Source: JACZWZ01 sp036478235 (GTDB lineage Bacteria > Actinomycetota > Acidimicrobiia > Spongiisociales > UBA11373). Taken from it: a stretch of DNA of 64,000 nucleotides. Below the pieces are notes generated by a model that worked only from the letters and a program-made list of their open reading frames with translations, made no database searches and had not been told where the DNA came from. The stretch spans positions 1-64,000 of the forward strand of contig JAZGDZ010000097.1 in NCBI GenBank assembly GCA_036478235.1, read 5' to 3'. The translations under genes and the position numbers were made by a program. Shown here one piece after another: positions 1-8,903 of the stretch. Position 1 is the first letter of the stretch. Each line of letters starts with the position of its first letter.

Positions 1-544
1 CAACAGTGCTCACCGGCCAGCGGCTCAGCAACCAGCCTCACACAACAGACCGGTCGCCCCCCATTAGGAGCCCGCTGAGCAATACCTGTCACTCATCTCG
101 ACGACCAGGTTTTTGGCTGCGTATTTGGCTGCGGCGTTCGGGTCCTATCCGGCCCCGAGGCGCCTCCGCATGGATGTGCCGCCTCTGGCGGCGCTGTGTT
201 CTACGTTCGGGTCCTACTCGGCCCCGAAGCGCCTCCGCATGAACGTGCCGCCCTGCGGGCGGCGCGATGTTCTACATCGCCACTCGCGGTGTCCTCGGCT
301 CCGCCATTCCTGCGCGAGGAGTGGCGAAACCGAGGTTCTGGCGAGTGGCGCGCCTGGCCCGGTTTGACTTCAGTCTTTGGGTCCTGTTCGGCCCCGAAGC
401 GCCTCCGCATGAACGTGCCGCCCTGCGGGCGGCGCTGTGTTTCACGATCTGAGCAACGGCATTACTCAGCAGACTCCTAGTGCCCTGTTCGGTAACGTTG
501 GCCGCGTTCAGGACGTCCAGTGCGCCGCCCGAGGAGGACCGAAA
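1..544. repeat. Gene-free repeat tract with three copies of a palindromic unit
   Basis: No convincing gene. A unit of about 70 bases occurs at 135-203, 204-274 and 375-444. Each copy holds GGGTCCTA/G, GGCCCCGA, GCGCCTCCGCATG and a hairpin GCCGCC-(4)-GGGCGGC. Bases 64-92 match one half of the CTAGGAG inverted repeat found at 8904-8947, and 444-480 match another half of that family. TAGTGCCCTG at 478-487 is the left end of a second dispersed element. Short open frames through the tract are by-products of the repeats. Confidence 0.75.
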
Positions 545-847
545 GTGGGTCAGCCGATAACCGTCGCCGGTTCGACCGTCGAAGGCGACCTCGGCGCATT
601 CCACGCCGATCGCAGCATCACCGGCCAAGATGGGACGTCGTTCGAGACGTTGGAGAAGGCCGCTTCGTCGCGAAGCTACCCCGGCGATCTGGCTGTCCGC
701 ATCTTCGACGCCGACGCCGCTGTCGCCCACGTGTTCGTGGCGTCAAATCAGGTGGTCGCCAGGCGGGATGGGGGATGGGACGACTCGGCGCTCGATGCGG
801 TAGCCGAGATCATCGCGGGCTTCTTCGTCTTCTACCCGGACGCCTGA
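545..847 (+). CDS. Hypothetical protein, 100 aa
   Basis: The family is not recognised. GTG at 545 is chosen because GAGGAGG at 531-537 sits seven bases upstream. The frame is open back to 437, but that part is repeat DNA. Third positions are GC-rich throughout, which supports real coding. The chain has no clear membrane segment or catalytic motif and ends in a hydrophobic stretch, AEIIAGFFVFYPDA. The TGA lies inside the left arm of the strong hairpin at 845-876, which may end the transcript. The opposite-strand frame over 272-730 runs through repeats and is less likely. Confidence 0.5.
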   Translation: MGQPITVAGSTVEGDLGAFHADRSITGQDGTSFETLEKAASSRSYPGDLAVRIFDADAAVAHVFVASNQVVARRDGGWDDSALDAVAEIIAGFFVFYPDA

Positions 848-876
848 GAGCGTCCGCAAATAGGCGGACGCTCTCA
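845..876. terminator. Perfect 13-bp hairpin (module A)
   Basis: Arms TGAGAGCGTCCGC and GCGGACGCTCTCA flank the loop AAATAG. The left arm contains the stop of the 545-847 gene. The same hairpin core recurs at 10703-10730 and 15765-15798 with different but still paired bases at its foot, so structure rather than sequence appears to be kept. Confidence 0.6.
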
Positions 877-885
877 GGATTGTCG

Positions 886-1133
886 ACGGCTCTTCGCTTC
901 TTTGGCTCCGGAGTTCGAGTCCTCCCCGGCCTCGAACTCCTCCGCATGGTTGTGCCGCCCTGCGGGCGGCGCCGTGTACTACGGCTCTTCGCTTCTTTGG
1001 CTCCGGAGTTCGAGTCCTCCCCGGCCTCGAACTCCTCCGCATGGTTGTGCCGCCCTGCGGGCGGCGCTGTGTACTACGGCCCGGGGGCCCCAGCCCCAGG
1101 CCGCGGAGTTCGCGCCTATCGGCGCGCCCTCTG
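886..1133. repeat. Two tandem 95-bp units plus module D
   Basis: Two nearly identical units lie at 886-980 and 981-1075. Each contains GTTCGAG...CTCGAAC (hairpin C) and GCCGCCCTGCGGGCGGC. They are followed by module D at 1079-1133, whose arms include GGCCCGGGGGCCCC and CGCGCCTATCGGCGCG. Module D ends six bases before the stop of the VanW gene on the other strand and may act as its terminator. Confidence 0.75.
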
Positions 1134-1139
1134 AGCCGA

Positions 1140-3170
1140 TCACGGCCCGGCCAGCTGGCCAAGCTGCACCGTCACCGTGGTGCCGGGCTCCACCCAGGTA
1201 CCCGGAGCGATGTCCTGGGCGCGCACCGTGTCCACCAGGGTGGGATCGGCCACGCTGAACGGATTTCCCACGGCGAGGAGAAGCCCGACGTTGTTGAGTG
1301 CAGCCGTAGCTGGGCCCAATTTCAGGTCCCCGAGAACGGGCACCTGAACCGGACACTCGATCGGCTCGTACTCGATGTGGTCCTCGGGCAGTTCGCAGGG
1401 GTGGACCCCATAGACGATCGAGTGTGGGCGGTAGGTCCACGTCCACACCTGTACCTCCTGGGTCCCGTCGGGGTAGGTGATCGTGCGGGTGTCGGTGGCG
1501 GTGAACCCGTCCGAGCCCTCGTCCTCGAGCTCCTTGTCGCCGGGGTTGAGGTCGTGGTGCGGCTCCAGGTACTCCTCGGGCTCGACGAAGTTGTACCGGC
1601 TCGACTGGGCGCCCTCGACGACGATGCCTCCGTTGTCGCCGAACATCTTGATCGTGATGGAGGTGTCGGTCGCCTCGGTCTTGATGTAGATCGCGTTGTC
1701 CGTGTTGTTCCTGAATTCGAGATCGGGACTGGGGAAACCGAGCGTCGCCTCCCGCACTACGGGATATCGGGAAAAGTAGAGAGTGTGGGGCCTGTGAGTC
1801 ACGTCCTCGAGGCCCGACCAGTACACGGCGTTGTAGAGCGTCGTGGTGAACTGGCTGACTCCGCCTCCGATGTTCGCCGGGTGCTCGCAGCAGTAGACGA
1901 CGGGCCCGATGATCGCTCCGGCGCGTCTGTAGCCGTCCTCGATCGTACGCTCGCCGACGTGGTTGTTGAGGCTGAAGGTCTCACCGGGCATGACGATGGC
2001 ACCGTCGACCTCCTCGGCGATCCGTTTGATGTTGATGATCCGGTTGAGGTTCTTCTGGTCTCCGCAGCATGAGTAGAACGTCTTGGCCGTGTACAGAAGG
2101 TCCCGGATCCCCAGCGCCGCGGCGTCCTCGGTGGTGAACTCCGGCTCGCGGCCATCACGCACGGGAAGTGGGCCTGTGCGGGTGACTGAATTGGCCGCAT
2201 TGAAGACGGCTGCGGGGAGGTTGCCGTCGTCGATCAGGATGGCGTTGTAGCCGGGGAGGACCAGGGGGACGTCGTCAGGCCGGATCACCACCTGAGCGTC
2301 GATGGGTTCGGTCTCGACTTCCTCCCGGATGGAGCCGAGGAATCGGGCGAGCGGACCCAGCTGGAAGAAGAGCTCGATCTCGGGGTCTTCGACAGTTCCC
2401 ACTCTTCTGCTGCTCAGTGCGGAAATCAGTACGTCGGCCGGGAATGTCACCGAGGCCTCGGGGAGGATCCTGCCCAGGGTCACCGCCTGCGAGACCAACT
2501 CCTCGGCACGGGCGACGGTCAGGTCGACTTGCTGGCGCGTCACCAGGGGTATCCGGAATTCGGAGATCCCGTCCACAGTGCCCCTGGCGGTGCCGAGCAG
2601 TTGCGCCTCGATGAGATCAGCGGTGGCCTCGAAGTTGAGTCCGGTGCCGGGCTCCGGGTAGATCGGAACGATCGTGGTTCCCTGGACGTCGATGCCCCCT
2701 TCCGTCGGAGGATCGTTTATCGCCTGTGGTTCCCACGACTTGAGGAGGAGGATCAGGATCTCGCGGTTGTAGGTCGGCTCGTAGGCGACCTCGGTCGCGC
2801 TGCCTCCGAAGTGCTTCAGCCACCATCCGAGTTGGCTCATGAACCCACCGTCGCGGCCGTGCTGGCGCGCCTGTTCGAGGATGGCCGCCTCATCGATGTC
2901 GTAACCGACCTCACTGGGGAGCAGCATGAACGTCGAGTCCTCGATGACGACGTTGATTGGCTCCGACGTGAGGCGGCTCTCGATCTCAGCGACGACCTCG
3001 CGGGCGCGGTCGATACTCAACCCGCCGAGGTCCACTCCGTCGACGGTCACCCGTCCCAGGATCTCCCCGTCGTTGCTCGCCCGATCCATGGCGAACACGA
3101 CCGAGACCCATGTCGCGAGGACGACGGGCACGGCGACGACGATTAGGGCGATACGAAGGCTTCGGGACAT
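1140..3170 (-). CDS. VanW-family cell-wall protein with PASTA-like tail
   Basis: This 676-residue protein has one N-terminal membrane anchor (about 7-28) and a long extracytoplasmic part. The first third resembles the YoaR-type peptidoglycan-binding domain (ILGRVTVDGVDLGGLSIDRA). The middle (about 360-500) is a VanW domain, with PGETFSLNNHVGERT and ANIGGGVSQFTTTLYNA. The last 65 residues look like a single PASTA repeat (GPATAALNNVGLLLAV, PGTTVTVQLG). VanW proteins are linked to glycopeptide response and wall metabolism, but their reaction is not established. A TACACT box lies about 30 bases upstream of the ATG. The stop lies against module D. The gene is divergent from the nuclease at 3261. 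Confidence 0.85.
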   Translation of the reverse strand: MSRSLRIALIVVAVPVVLATWVSVVFAMDRASNDGEILGRVTVDGVDLGGLSIDRAREVVAEIESRLTSEPINVVIEDSTFMLLPSEVGYDIDEAAILEQARQHGRDGGFMSQLGWWLKHFGGSATEVAYEPTYNREILILLLKSWEPQAINDPPTEGGIDVQGTTIVPIYPEPGTGLNFEATADLIEAQLLGTARGTVDGISEFRIPLVTRQQVDLTVARAEELVSQAVTLGRILPEASVTFPADVLISALSSRRVGTVEDPEIELFFQLGPLARFLGSIREEVETEPIDAQVVIRPDDVPLVLPGYNAILIDDGNLPAAVFNAANSVTRTGPLPVRDGREPEFTTEDAAALGIRDLLYTAKTFYSCCGDQKNLNRIINIKRIAEEVDGAIVMPGETFSLNNHVGERTIEDGYRRAGAIIGPVVYCCEHPANIGGGVSQFTTTLYNAVYWSGLEDVTHRPHTLYFSRYPVVREATLGFPSPDLEFRNNTDNAIYIKTEATDTSITIKMFGDNGGIVVEGAQSSRYNFVEPEEYLEPHHDLNPGDKELEDEGSDGFTATDTRTITYPDGTQEVQVWTWTYRPHSIVYGVHPCELPEDHIEYEPIECPVQVPVLGDLKLGPATAALNNVGLLLAVGNPFSVADPTLVDTVRAQDIAPGTWVEPGTTVTVQLGQLAGP

Positions 3171-3246
3171 CGGTCTCGCGGGCGGGACGGACTCGGCAAG
3201 TGTACCCGGGGTCGGGCGAAATGGGTCTCACTCGGGGTCCGGTCCC

Positions 3247-3252
3247 TACCAT
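3247..3252 (+). promoter_or_regulatory. -10 box of a leaderless promoter
   Basis: TACCAT lies eight bases before ATG 3261. It is back to back with the VanW promoter. Confidence 0.55.
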
Positions 3253-3260
3253 CGTCGGGG

Positions 3261-4046
3261 ATGCCGCTCGATCCACCGCTCGAGTTCCCGCCGGTGGTGC
3301 CCGGCGACGACGTCGTCCTATCGGCTTCGACCTTCGTCGCTTTCGAGCGCTGCCCGGAACAGGCTGCGGGGCGATTGCGGGGTGTGTACGGCCCGGAGTC
3401 ACGCAGTTCGTTCATTGGGGCGCTGGCACACCGGGTTTTCGCCAGGCACCTGTCCATCGGCTCCATCGATGACGCCGACTTCGTCGCAGTATGCCGCGAG
3501 GAGATCGGCGGCGGAATGAACCCGAAGCTGGCGGCTCTTGGGCTCAAGCCCAGTCAGTTGACGGGGGTGATAGAGGAAGTCGGCGGACTCTACGACCGCT
3601 TCAAGACTCTGCGGGCCGAGGGTTTCGCGGGTGCCGAAGTGACCCTCGAGGCGGAACCCGCGGACGGAGTCGTGTTGCGGGGTTCCATCGATGCCGTCTT
3701 CGATACCGACGGCGGGGTGCGGCTCGTGGACTGGAAGACCGGGAATCTGGGTGAACCCGACACTCAGCTCTACTTCTACGCCTTGCTGTGGGCTTTGGAG
3801 CGGGGAGAGATACCGGTGTTGATCGAAGCCGTTTCGGTCAAGACGGGCGAACGCACCGACGCGGTGCCCTCCCGAACGCTGATTGATGGGACCGCAACCA
3901 AGGCGGCTCGGGCCGTCGACGCCTTGCGCGAGTCCTGGCGGCGCGGATCTGAACTCGATCGGATCGCCGGGCCATGGTGCCGATGGTGCCCTCTGCTGGA
4001 CGAGTGCTCGGAGGGTCGGGCCGCGGTGGAAGTTCTCGAGGCCTGA
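3261..4046 (+). CDS. Stand-alone RecB-type PD-(D/E)XK exonuclease with Fe-S cysteines
   Basis: This 261-residue protein has the layout of the nuclease module of AddB, AdnAB and Cas4. FERCPEQ near residue 31 gives the first cluster cysteine. GSIDAVFD and LVDWKTG carry the metal-binding Asp and the Asp/Lys of motifs II and III. CRWCPLLDEC near the end supplies the other three cysteines in C-x2-C-x5-C spacing. Together these predict a DNA exonuclease whose fold is held by a 4Fe-4S staple. No helicase is fused to it. The start fits the leaderless box at 3247. It meets the HD-GYP gene tail to tail with no base between the stops. A related paralogue lies at 46827-47618. Confidence 0.8.
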   Translation: MPLDPPLEFPPVVPGDDVVLSASTFVAFERCPEQAAGRLRGVYGPESRSSFIGALAHRVFARHLSIGSIDDADFVAVCREEIGGGMNPKLAALGLKPSQLTGVIEEVGGLYDRFKTLRAEGFAGAEVTLEAEPADGVVLRGSIDAVFDTDGGVRLVDWKTGNLGEPDTQLYFYALLWALERGEIPVLIEAVSVKTGERTDAVPSRTLIDGTATKAARAVDALRESWRRGSELDRIAGPWCRWCPLLDECSEGRAAVEVLEA

Positions 4047-4709
4047 TCAGCCGGCGAGGTCGATGGTGAGCCCGTCGGACGCCGACGGATTCGTCCTCGT
4101 CGTCCCGGTCAGGTCGATGGTCGCCTGGCCGCCGTTGCCGATGGCGAGGAGGCAGGCGATGGCTCGAGCCGGCTCGGGATCGAACTGGGTTCCTGAGCAG
4201 CGCGTGATCTCGGCAACTGCGACCTCAGCGGGGAGCGCCCGTTCGTAGGGTCGATCGGACGTCATTGCATCGTATGCATCGGCGACCTGGACGACTCGGA
4301 CGGCGGCGGGAAGGGTGCGGGCGTCGGTCCCGTGCGGGTACCCGCTTTCGTCGAGACGCTCGTGGTGTGACAGCACCGCGGTGGCAACGTCGCCGTGGAC
4401 CAGGTCGGCAATGAGACGGTGTCCCTTCTCGGGATGAGTGCGCATCTGGCGCCACTCGCTGCGCGTCAGCCCGGCGGGCTTCCACAACAGGGCCTCGGCT
4501 ACTCCAAGCTTTCCGATGTCGTGGAGCTGAGCTCCCAGATAGATTCGGTCGATCGTGGTGGTGTCCAGGCCCATCTCCATCGCGATCGCCGCCGCGATAT
4601 GGGCGGTGCGCTGTCCGTGATCGGCCAGGTTCGGGTCGCGCAGGCGGATGACATCGAGGAGCCGAGCGATGATGGTGGCCTCGGTGGTGGGGGTCGCCGG
4701 TGCGGTCAC
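4047..4709 (-). CDS. HD-GYP domain protein
   Basis: This 220-residue protein is nearly all HD-GYP domain. It has HGQRTAHIA, the HD pair in LHDIGKLG (about residues 63-64), HPEKG, and HHERLDESGYPHG, which includes the GYP signature. The family hydrolyses cyclic di-GMP or related dinucleotides, and sometimes acts as a degenerate sensor output. No receiver or membrane sensor domain is present, so the protein is a soluble stand-alone form. The start is GTG at 4709. No GGDEF gene is visible in the window. Confidence 0.8.
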   Translation of the reverse strand: MTAPATPTTEATIIARLLDVIRLRDPNLADHGQRTAHIAAAIAMEMGLDTTTIDRIYLGAQLHDIGKLGVAEALLWKPAGLTRSEWRQMRTHPEKGHRLIADLVHGDVATAVLSHHERLDESGYPHGTDARTLPAAVRVVQVADAYDAMTSDRPYERALPAEVAVAEITRCSGTQFDPEPARAIACLLAIGNGGQATIDLTGTTRTNPSASDGLTIDLAG

Positions 4710-4807
4710 GGCCGCAACCTGCCGGCGAAGCGCGGGCTGGCGTGCACCATGGACGGGTTGGTCGTGTCGTGCATAGAAATGAATGCCGTTGGGCGTTCGC
4801 CGCCAGG

Positions 4808-6154
4808 TTACGAGTGCAGCTCCTCACGACCGAGGCTTTCGGGCGCCGTGCCGTGGCAGAGCAGGCGATCGAGGTCCTCGAGATGGTCCAGCACACTGCC
4901 CCGTAGCTCTCCGAGGGTGGCGTGGAGCTTGTCGAGTGAGGCGCGAAGGGTCGTGACCGTTCGCCGTGCCCCGCTGAGGCTGTCGGCGGCCGAGCGGATA
5001 CGGTCGATCCGGTCCGCAACTGCTGCCGGATCGGCGGCGGGACGACCGGTTCCACGCGCCTCGAGCATCGCGGTCGCCCATTGCATGGCGACCGCAACCA
5101 TCGCTCCGTCTCCCTCGTCGACGGCAAGCACGCGATCGCCGTAGATGTTGAACCGCCCCACCTCGGCGGGGAAGGCGTCGCGCCCGGCGATGCAAACCGC
5201 GGCGTCGGCACGACGGTTCGCCTTCGCCCTGTCGAGCTCGGCAAGTATCCCGTCGCTACCGCCGAGACCTATTGAGGCGTGGCGCTTGGCCTCCACGACG
5301 ATCCGGCGGTCGCCGGGCAGGCTCACCACGAAATCTCCGACCTTGGCAGCTGCGGCGAGATCGCCGGTGAGGCTCGTTGTGCGTTCGACGATCGTCCCCT
5401 TCACGGTGGCGGCCCACAGCCGGAGGTGATGCTCGACGACATCCTCGAACACGAACCCGTGGTTGGTTCCCCGTTCGGCCTCCTCGGCGCGAGCTGTGGC
5501 CGCGGCCCGATCGGAGGTGAGGTCGCGACGCAGCTGCTCGAACCGCTCATCGATCGTGCGGACCAAACGGGAGAATGCCGACTCGTCGGCATCGGGGTCC
5601 AGGGCGGAGGTCAATCGCTGCTCCAGAGCACCGCCGGGTCCCACCAGCTCATGGAGGCGTTGGAAGAGGAGCGTCGCGGTGCTTCCCTCGACGCCGGGGT
5701 CGAGCTTCTCCAGGAACTCGTCTCTCCAGCCCGTGAAGTCGCGCAAGGCCCTGGCGAGGATCGAGGAGCGGTGATTCGGATCGAACTGCTCGCCCAGGCT
5801 GACCCGGCCTTCTTCAAGGATCCTGTGGATCATCTGCTCGGCTTCGTCTGTGGCCGAGTCCACCACGTGCTGCACCCGGGTGTCGATGGCGGTGATGTCG
5901 ATGCCGATTCCCATCGACGTCAGGCCGCGGGCCCCGACGGCCACGAGCCGGCGCAGCAGGTCGGGTCGCTCCCCGGTCGGAGCGGTCCCGAGCATGCGGA
6001 CGGCCTCGCCATCGTCGATGAGGGTTCGCTCCACTACGGCCCGGTCGCCTTCGACCAGGATCGACTCTGCCTCGACCGACTCTGCCTCGACCGACTCAGC
6101 CTCGATCGACTCAGGTCTGATGGCGCGGGTCTGGAGAGCGCGGGCGCTGGTCAT
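4808..6154 (-). CDS. Coiled-coil protein with PD-(D/E)XK-like nuclease core
   Basis: The start is ATG 6154 (TACGTT lies seven bases upstream), which gives 448 residues. The N-terminus carries tandem five-residue repeats (EAESV). A helical middle follows. Near residues 230-310 are FEDVVEHHLRLWA, KVGDFVVSLPGD and RIVVEAKRHAS. The E...GD...EAK order matches a restriction-endonuclease-like PD-(D/E)XK core of the RmuC or DUF2130 kind. The last 80 residues are predicted to form a coiled coil. It is likely a DNA-acting nuclease, but no exact family is recognised. It is divergent from the GTPase pair at 6245. Confidence 0.6.
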   Translation of the reverse strand: MTSARALQTRAIRPESIEAESVEAESVEAESILVEGDRAVVERTLIDDGEAVRMLGTAPTGERPDLLRRLVAVGARGLTSMGIGIDITAIDTRVQHVVDSATDEAEQMIHRILEEGRVSLGEQFDPNHRSSILARALRDFTGWRDEFLEKLDPGVEGSTATLLFQRLHELVGPGGALEQRLTSALDPDADESAFSRLVRTIDERFEQLRRDLTSDRAAATARAEEAERGTNHGFVFEDVVEHHLRLWAATVKGTIVERTTSLTGDLAAAAKVGDFVVSLPGDRRIVVEAKRHASIGLGGSDGILAELDRAKANRRADAAVCIAGRDAFPAEVGRFNIYGDRVLAVDEGDGAMVAVAMQWATAMLEARGTGRPAADPAAVADRIDRIRSAADSLSGARRTVTTLRASLDKLHATLGELRGSVLDHLEDLDRLLCHGTAPESLGREELHS

Positions 6155-6161
6155 GCCGGAC

Positions 6162-6192
6162 AACGTATCGGTCGGGTGTGACAGATTTCGCG
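6162..6192 (-). promoter_or_regulatory. Promoter of the 448-aa gene with CGCGAAATCT box
   Basis: On the minus strand, CGCGAAATCT (6192-6183) is followed after 15 bases by TACGTT (6167-6162), and ATG 6154 starts seven bases later. The same ten bases lie upstream of the two putative RNA promoters at 48871 and 52142. Confidence 0.5.
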
Positions 6193-6244
6193 AGTGGCGG
6201 CGGTGGCGCAGCCCGGCGAGGCCTTCCGTGCAACAATCCGGGGG

Positions 6245-7684
6245 ATGACCGACCACGCTCCGTCACCGGATCGGCTGCTGCGCCTGGCGGAGGCGCTCGA
6301 GCAGCTCGATCTCGGCCCCGGAGGTGAGGGCGCCGAGCTTCGGCGTCGCCGGGCCGCTACCGCAGCGGGCGAGTATCTGGCACCGCGATTGGCCGATGAG
6401 TCCGACAAGCTGGTGGTCGCCGTGGTCGGCCCCGGGGGAAGCGGAAAGTCGACGATCGTCAATTCCATCGCCCGGTGCCGGATCAGCGAGACCGGTCCGC
6501 TCAGGCCGACGACCACCCAGCCCGTGGCGTGGACCGACGGCACCATGCCGCTCACGTTAGAGGGACTGCGCTCCCGGCTCCCCGGGTCGGTCGTGGATTC
6601 GCTGCGTCCTCCTCCGGAGGGAGTCGTGATCGTCGACACCCCGCCCCCTGAGGTGGCGGACGAGTCCGGCGTCCCAATCGTGCGTCAGGTGCTCGAGGTG
6701 GCGGATGCCGTGATCTTCGTCGCCGGGGCCACCCGCTATGCCGATGCCGACTCCTTCGACTTGCTGGAGGCCGCCGCGGCAAGGGGGCTGCCGACGGTGA
6801 TGGTGCTCAATCGCCTCCCCGAGACCCCGGAGATCCAGCAGGTGATTGCCGCCGACTTCGCCGTCAAGCTCGCCAACCGGCGGTTGCTGCCCAGGGCGGC
6901 GGCAGAACTCGTGGTTACCGTGTCCGAAGGTGACGTGTCGCCGGGCACGGGCGGCCTCATGCCGGAGACGGTGGCTCGGGTCGTCAAGGATCTCGAAGCG
7001 ATGGCCGATCCCCAGGCCCGTCCAGACATTCGCCGCGCTGCCGTCGCCGGGACCCTGCAGAGGTTGCGCGACGACCTTGCGGCGCTTCGGGCGGAGGTGA
7101 TGGATGGAGCCGTCCGGCGTGTCGAGCTCATCGATCCGATGCGGGCCATCTATCGACAGGAGGGCCGCCGTCTGGTCGCCGAGATCAAGAGCGGCAAGTT
7201 CGCCACCGTCCCCGAGCGCCGTCTGATCGATGCGCTGACCTCGGCGGCTGCGCGCAGGGCCGGGCTTGCGGCGAGGGCCGTTGCCGAGGTCTGGCACCGG
7301 ATCGTCCCCGACCTCGTCGAAGGCGCTCCGGAGCTGTTCGGTCACGGTCCCGACACGCTTCTGGCCGCTCGGGAGAGGCTTGGTTTTTGGCTGGCGGAGC
7401 TCAAGGGTCTGCCGGCCCGCGCCGGCGGCCGGCGAGTGGGTAGGCGCACCCGCCGCAAGCTGGCTGCGGCGGCCCTACGCGGCTCGCTCGATCCGCGGTT
7501 CCGGCCTGACGCGGCCACGGCCCGGCGGCTTTCCCGGACTCCGGGCCTGATCGATGCGGCCCGGGAGAGGCTGGCGGAAGAGTTGCACGGGATCCTCCAC
7601 ACCGACTCGCTGCGTTTCGTGGATCGTCTCGGACCGGGGCTTCCCGAGGGAATCCTCTCCGAGTTGGCCGAAGGGGCATTGTGA
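6245..7684 (+). CDS. P-loop GTPase, first of a pair
   Basis: This 479-residue protein begins at ATG 6245, after a run of five Gs, rather than at the upstream in-frame start at 6194. The P-loop GPGGSGKST lies near residues 63-71 and is followed by the switch-like TTTQPVAW. The G3 position reads DTPPP and the G4 position NRLP, so the usual NKxD is not intact. The C-terminal half is helical and basic. The layout is like dynamin-related or Era-like GTPases. It overlaps the second GTPase by four bases (GTGA), so the two are probably translated together and may form a heteromer. Confidence 0.65.
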   Translation: MTDHAPSPDRLLRLAEALEQLDLGPGGEGAELRRRRAATAAGEYLAPRLADESDKLVVAVVGPGGSGKSTIVNSIARCRISETGPLRPTTTQPVAWTDGTMPLTLEGLRSRLPGSVVDSLRPPPEGVVIVDTPPPEVADESGVPIVRQVLEVADAVIFVAGATRYADADSFDLLEAAAARGLPTVMVLNRLPETPEIQQVIAADFAVKLANRRLLPRAAAELVVTVSEGDVSPGTGGLMPETVARVVKDLEAMADPQARPDIRRAAVAGTLQRLRDDLAALRAEVMDGAVRRVELIDPMRAIYRQEGRRLVAEIKSGKFATVPERRLIDALTSAAARRAGLAARAVAEVWHRIVPDLVEGAPELFGHGPDTLLAARERLGFWLAELKGLPARAGGRRVGRRTRRKLAAAALRGSLDPRFRPDAATARRLSRTPGLIDAARERLAEELHGILHTDSLRFVDRLGPGLPEGILSELAEGAL

Positions 7685-8868
7685 GCGACGCCATCACAGT
7701 CGTCGAAGGCCTCGATTTCGCCGTCAGCCTGGCGGATGGGCACGTCCATCCCGAGGACCTGGACGCGGCGCGAAGCACGGCATCCGCCGCCAGGATGAGG
7801 GCGGGTCACCTCGGCTCGACGATGGTGTTGGCCCTCGTGGGCGGAACGGGCTCTGGGAAGTCGAGCCTGCTGAACGCGTTGGCTGGATCGACGGTGGCCT
7901 CCACGAGCCCGGTGCGTCCTCACACGACCGAGCCGATGGCCTGGATTCCGGCTCGGTCGGAGCCATCGCTTCGACTGCTGCTGGACCGCCTGGGAGTCGA
8001 TCGAAGGGTCGAGCAGGACCGGTTCCCGGATATCGCGGTCCTCGACATGACCGACGTGGACAGCGTTGTCGGGGAGCATCGGGATCGGGTCGAGGCACTG
8101 ATGCCGGAAGTCGATGCGGTCGTTTGGGTGCTCGATCCGGTGAAGTACGCCGATTTAGCGCTCCATCGCGACTTCGTCACTCCCCTGTCCGAGTCGTCGG
8201 ATCGTCTCGTCTTCGTGATCAACAAGATCGACCAGCTCGACGAGAGCAGCCTCGGCCGTATATCAGCGCATCTCGGCAGACTGCTTCAGAAGGATGGCAT
8301 CGACGATCCCGTGATCTTCGAGGTCGCGGCGGCGCCGGCACGCGGCGCACCGCGCGGCATCGAGCCGCTCATCGGCCACCTGGCGGCCCGGCTCGACGAG
8401 AAGCGGGTCCACATCGGCAAGATCATCGACGACGCGCGGAGGGCGGCGCGGGCCCTTGCCGGAGCAGCAGGCGTCGCCAAGGGCGGCTCGTTGGACTTCG
8501 AGAACCGCTGGATGAAGGTGCGCGACGCGATCATCACGGACATCGTCTCCGGTGGTGGAGCCGCTGGTTTTGAGGAGGCCCTCCGTCTGATCGAAGCGCT
8601 CGTCCTCCAGCTCTCGACGGATGCGGGGGGCATCTTCGGTGTCCGCATCCGCCAGACGTTCGGCGCAGAGCGCGTGGAGAGAGACCTCACCGAGGCTCTG
8701 GCCGGCTTCGACAAGAGCGCCGATCCCGCGGCCGAACTCGATCGCGGGCTGCAGGAGTGGTTCGGTGCACCGCTGCGGACCATCTTGTGGGAGCGGGCCT
8801 CGCTGGCAGCCGTTGTCGCCGGGTTCGCCGTCGATGCGAGGATGGTCGACCAATCCCTGGGTCGCTAG
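7681..8868 (+). CDS. P-loop GTPase, second of a pair
   Basis: This 395-residue protein starts at GTG 7681, inside the stop of the previous gene. It has the P-loop GGTGSGKSS near residue 54, TTEPMAW in the switch I area, LDMTD at G3 and a canonical NKID at G4, so it is better equipped for guanine binding than its partner. The C-terminal 150 residues are helical (DFENRWMKVRDAI onward) with no clear membrane segment. Paired GTPases of this type occur in Actinomycetota, and membrane remodelling is the usual guess, but no function is proven. It converges on the lipid kinase gene. Confidence 0.65.
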   Translation: MSDAITVVEGLDFAVSLADGHVHPEDLDAARSTASAARMRAGHLGSTMVLALVGGTGSGKSSLLNALAGSTVASTSPVRPHTTEPMAWIPARSEPSLRLLLDRLGVDRRVEQDRFPDIAVLDMTDVDSVVGEHRDRVEALMPEVDAVVWVLDPVKYADLALHRDFVTPLSESSDRLVFVINKIDQLDESSLGRISAHLGRLLQKDGIDDPVIFEVAAAPARGAPRGIEPLIGHLAARLDEKRVHIGKIIDDARRAARALAGAAGVAKGGSLDFENRWMKVRDAIITDIVSGGGAAGFEEALRLIEALVLQLSTDAGGIFGVRIRQTFGAERVERDLTEALAGFDKSADPAAELDRGLQEWFGAPLRTILWERASLAAVVAGFAVDARMVDQSLGR

Positions 8869-8903
8869 GCGCGGAGGCGGATCGAGGTGAGGTGGCCTCT
8901 CAG

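Noticed and set aside
272..730. Minus-strand frame of 152 codons
   Set aside because: It spans repeat DNA and lies opposite the better-supported GTG-started gene at 545.
900..1080. tRNA-like T-arm words (GTTCGAGTCC) in the repeats
   Set aside because: No acceptor stem, D-arm or anticodon arm can be built. The words are one arm of the GTTCGAG...CTCGAAC hairpin.
3261..4046. Cas4
   Set aside because: The motifs fit the wider RecB nuclease group, and no CRISPR locus or other cas gene is present.
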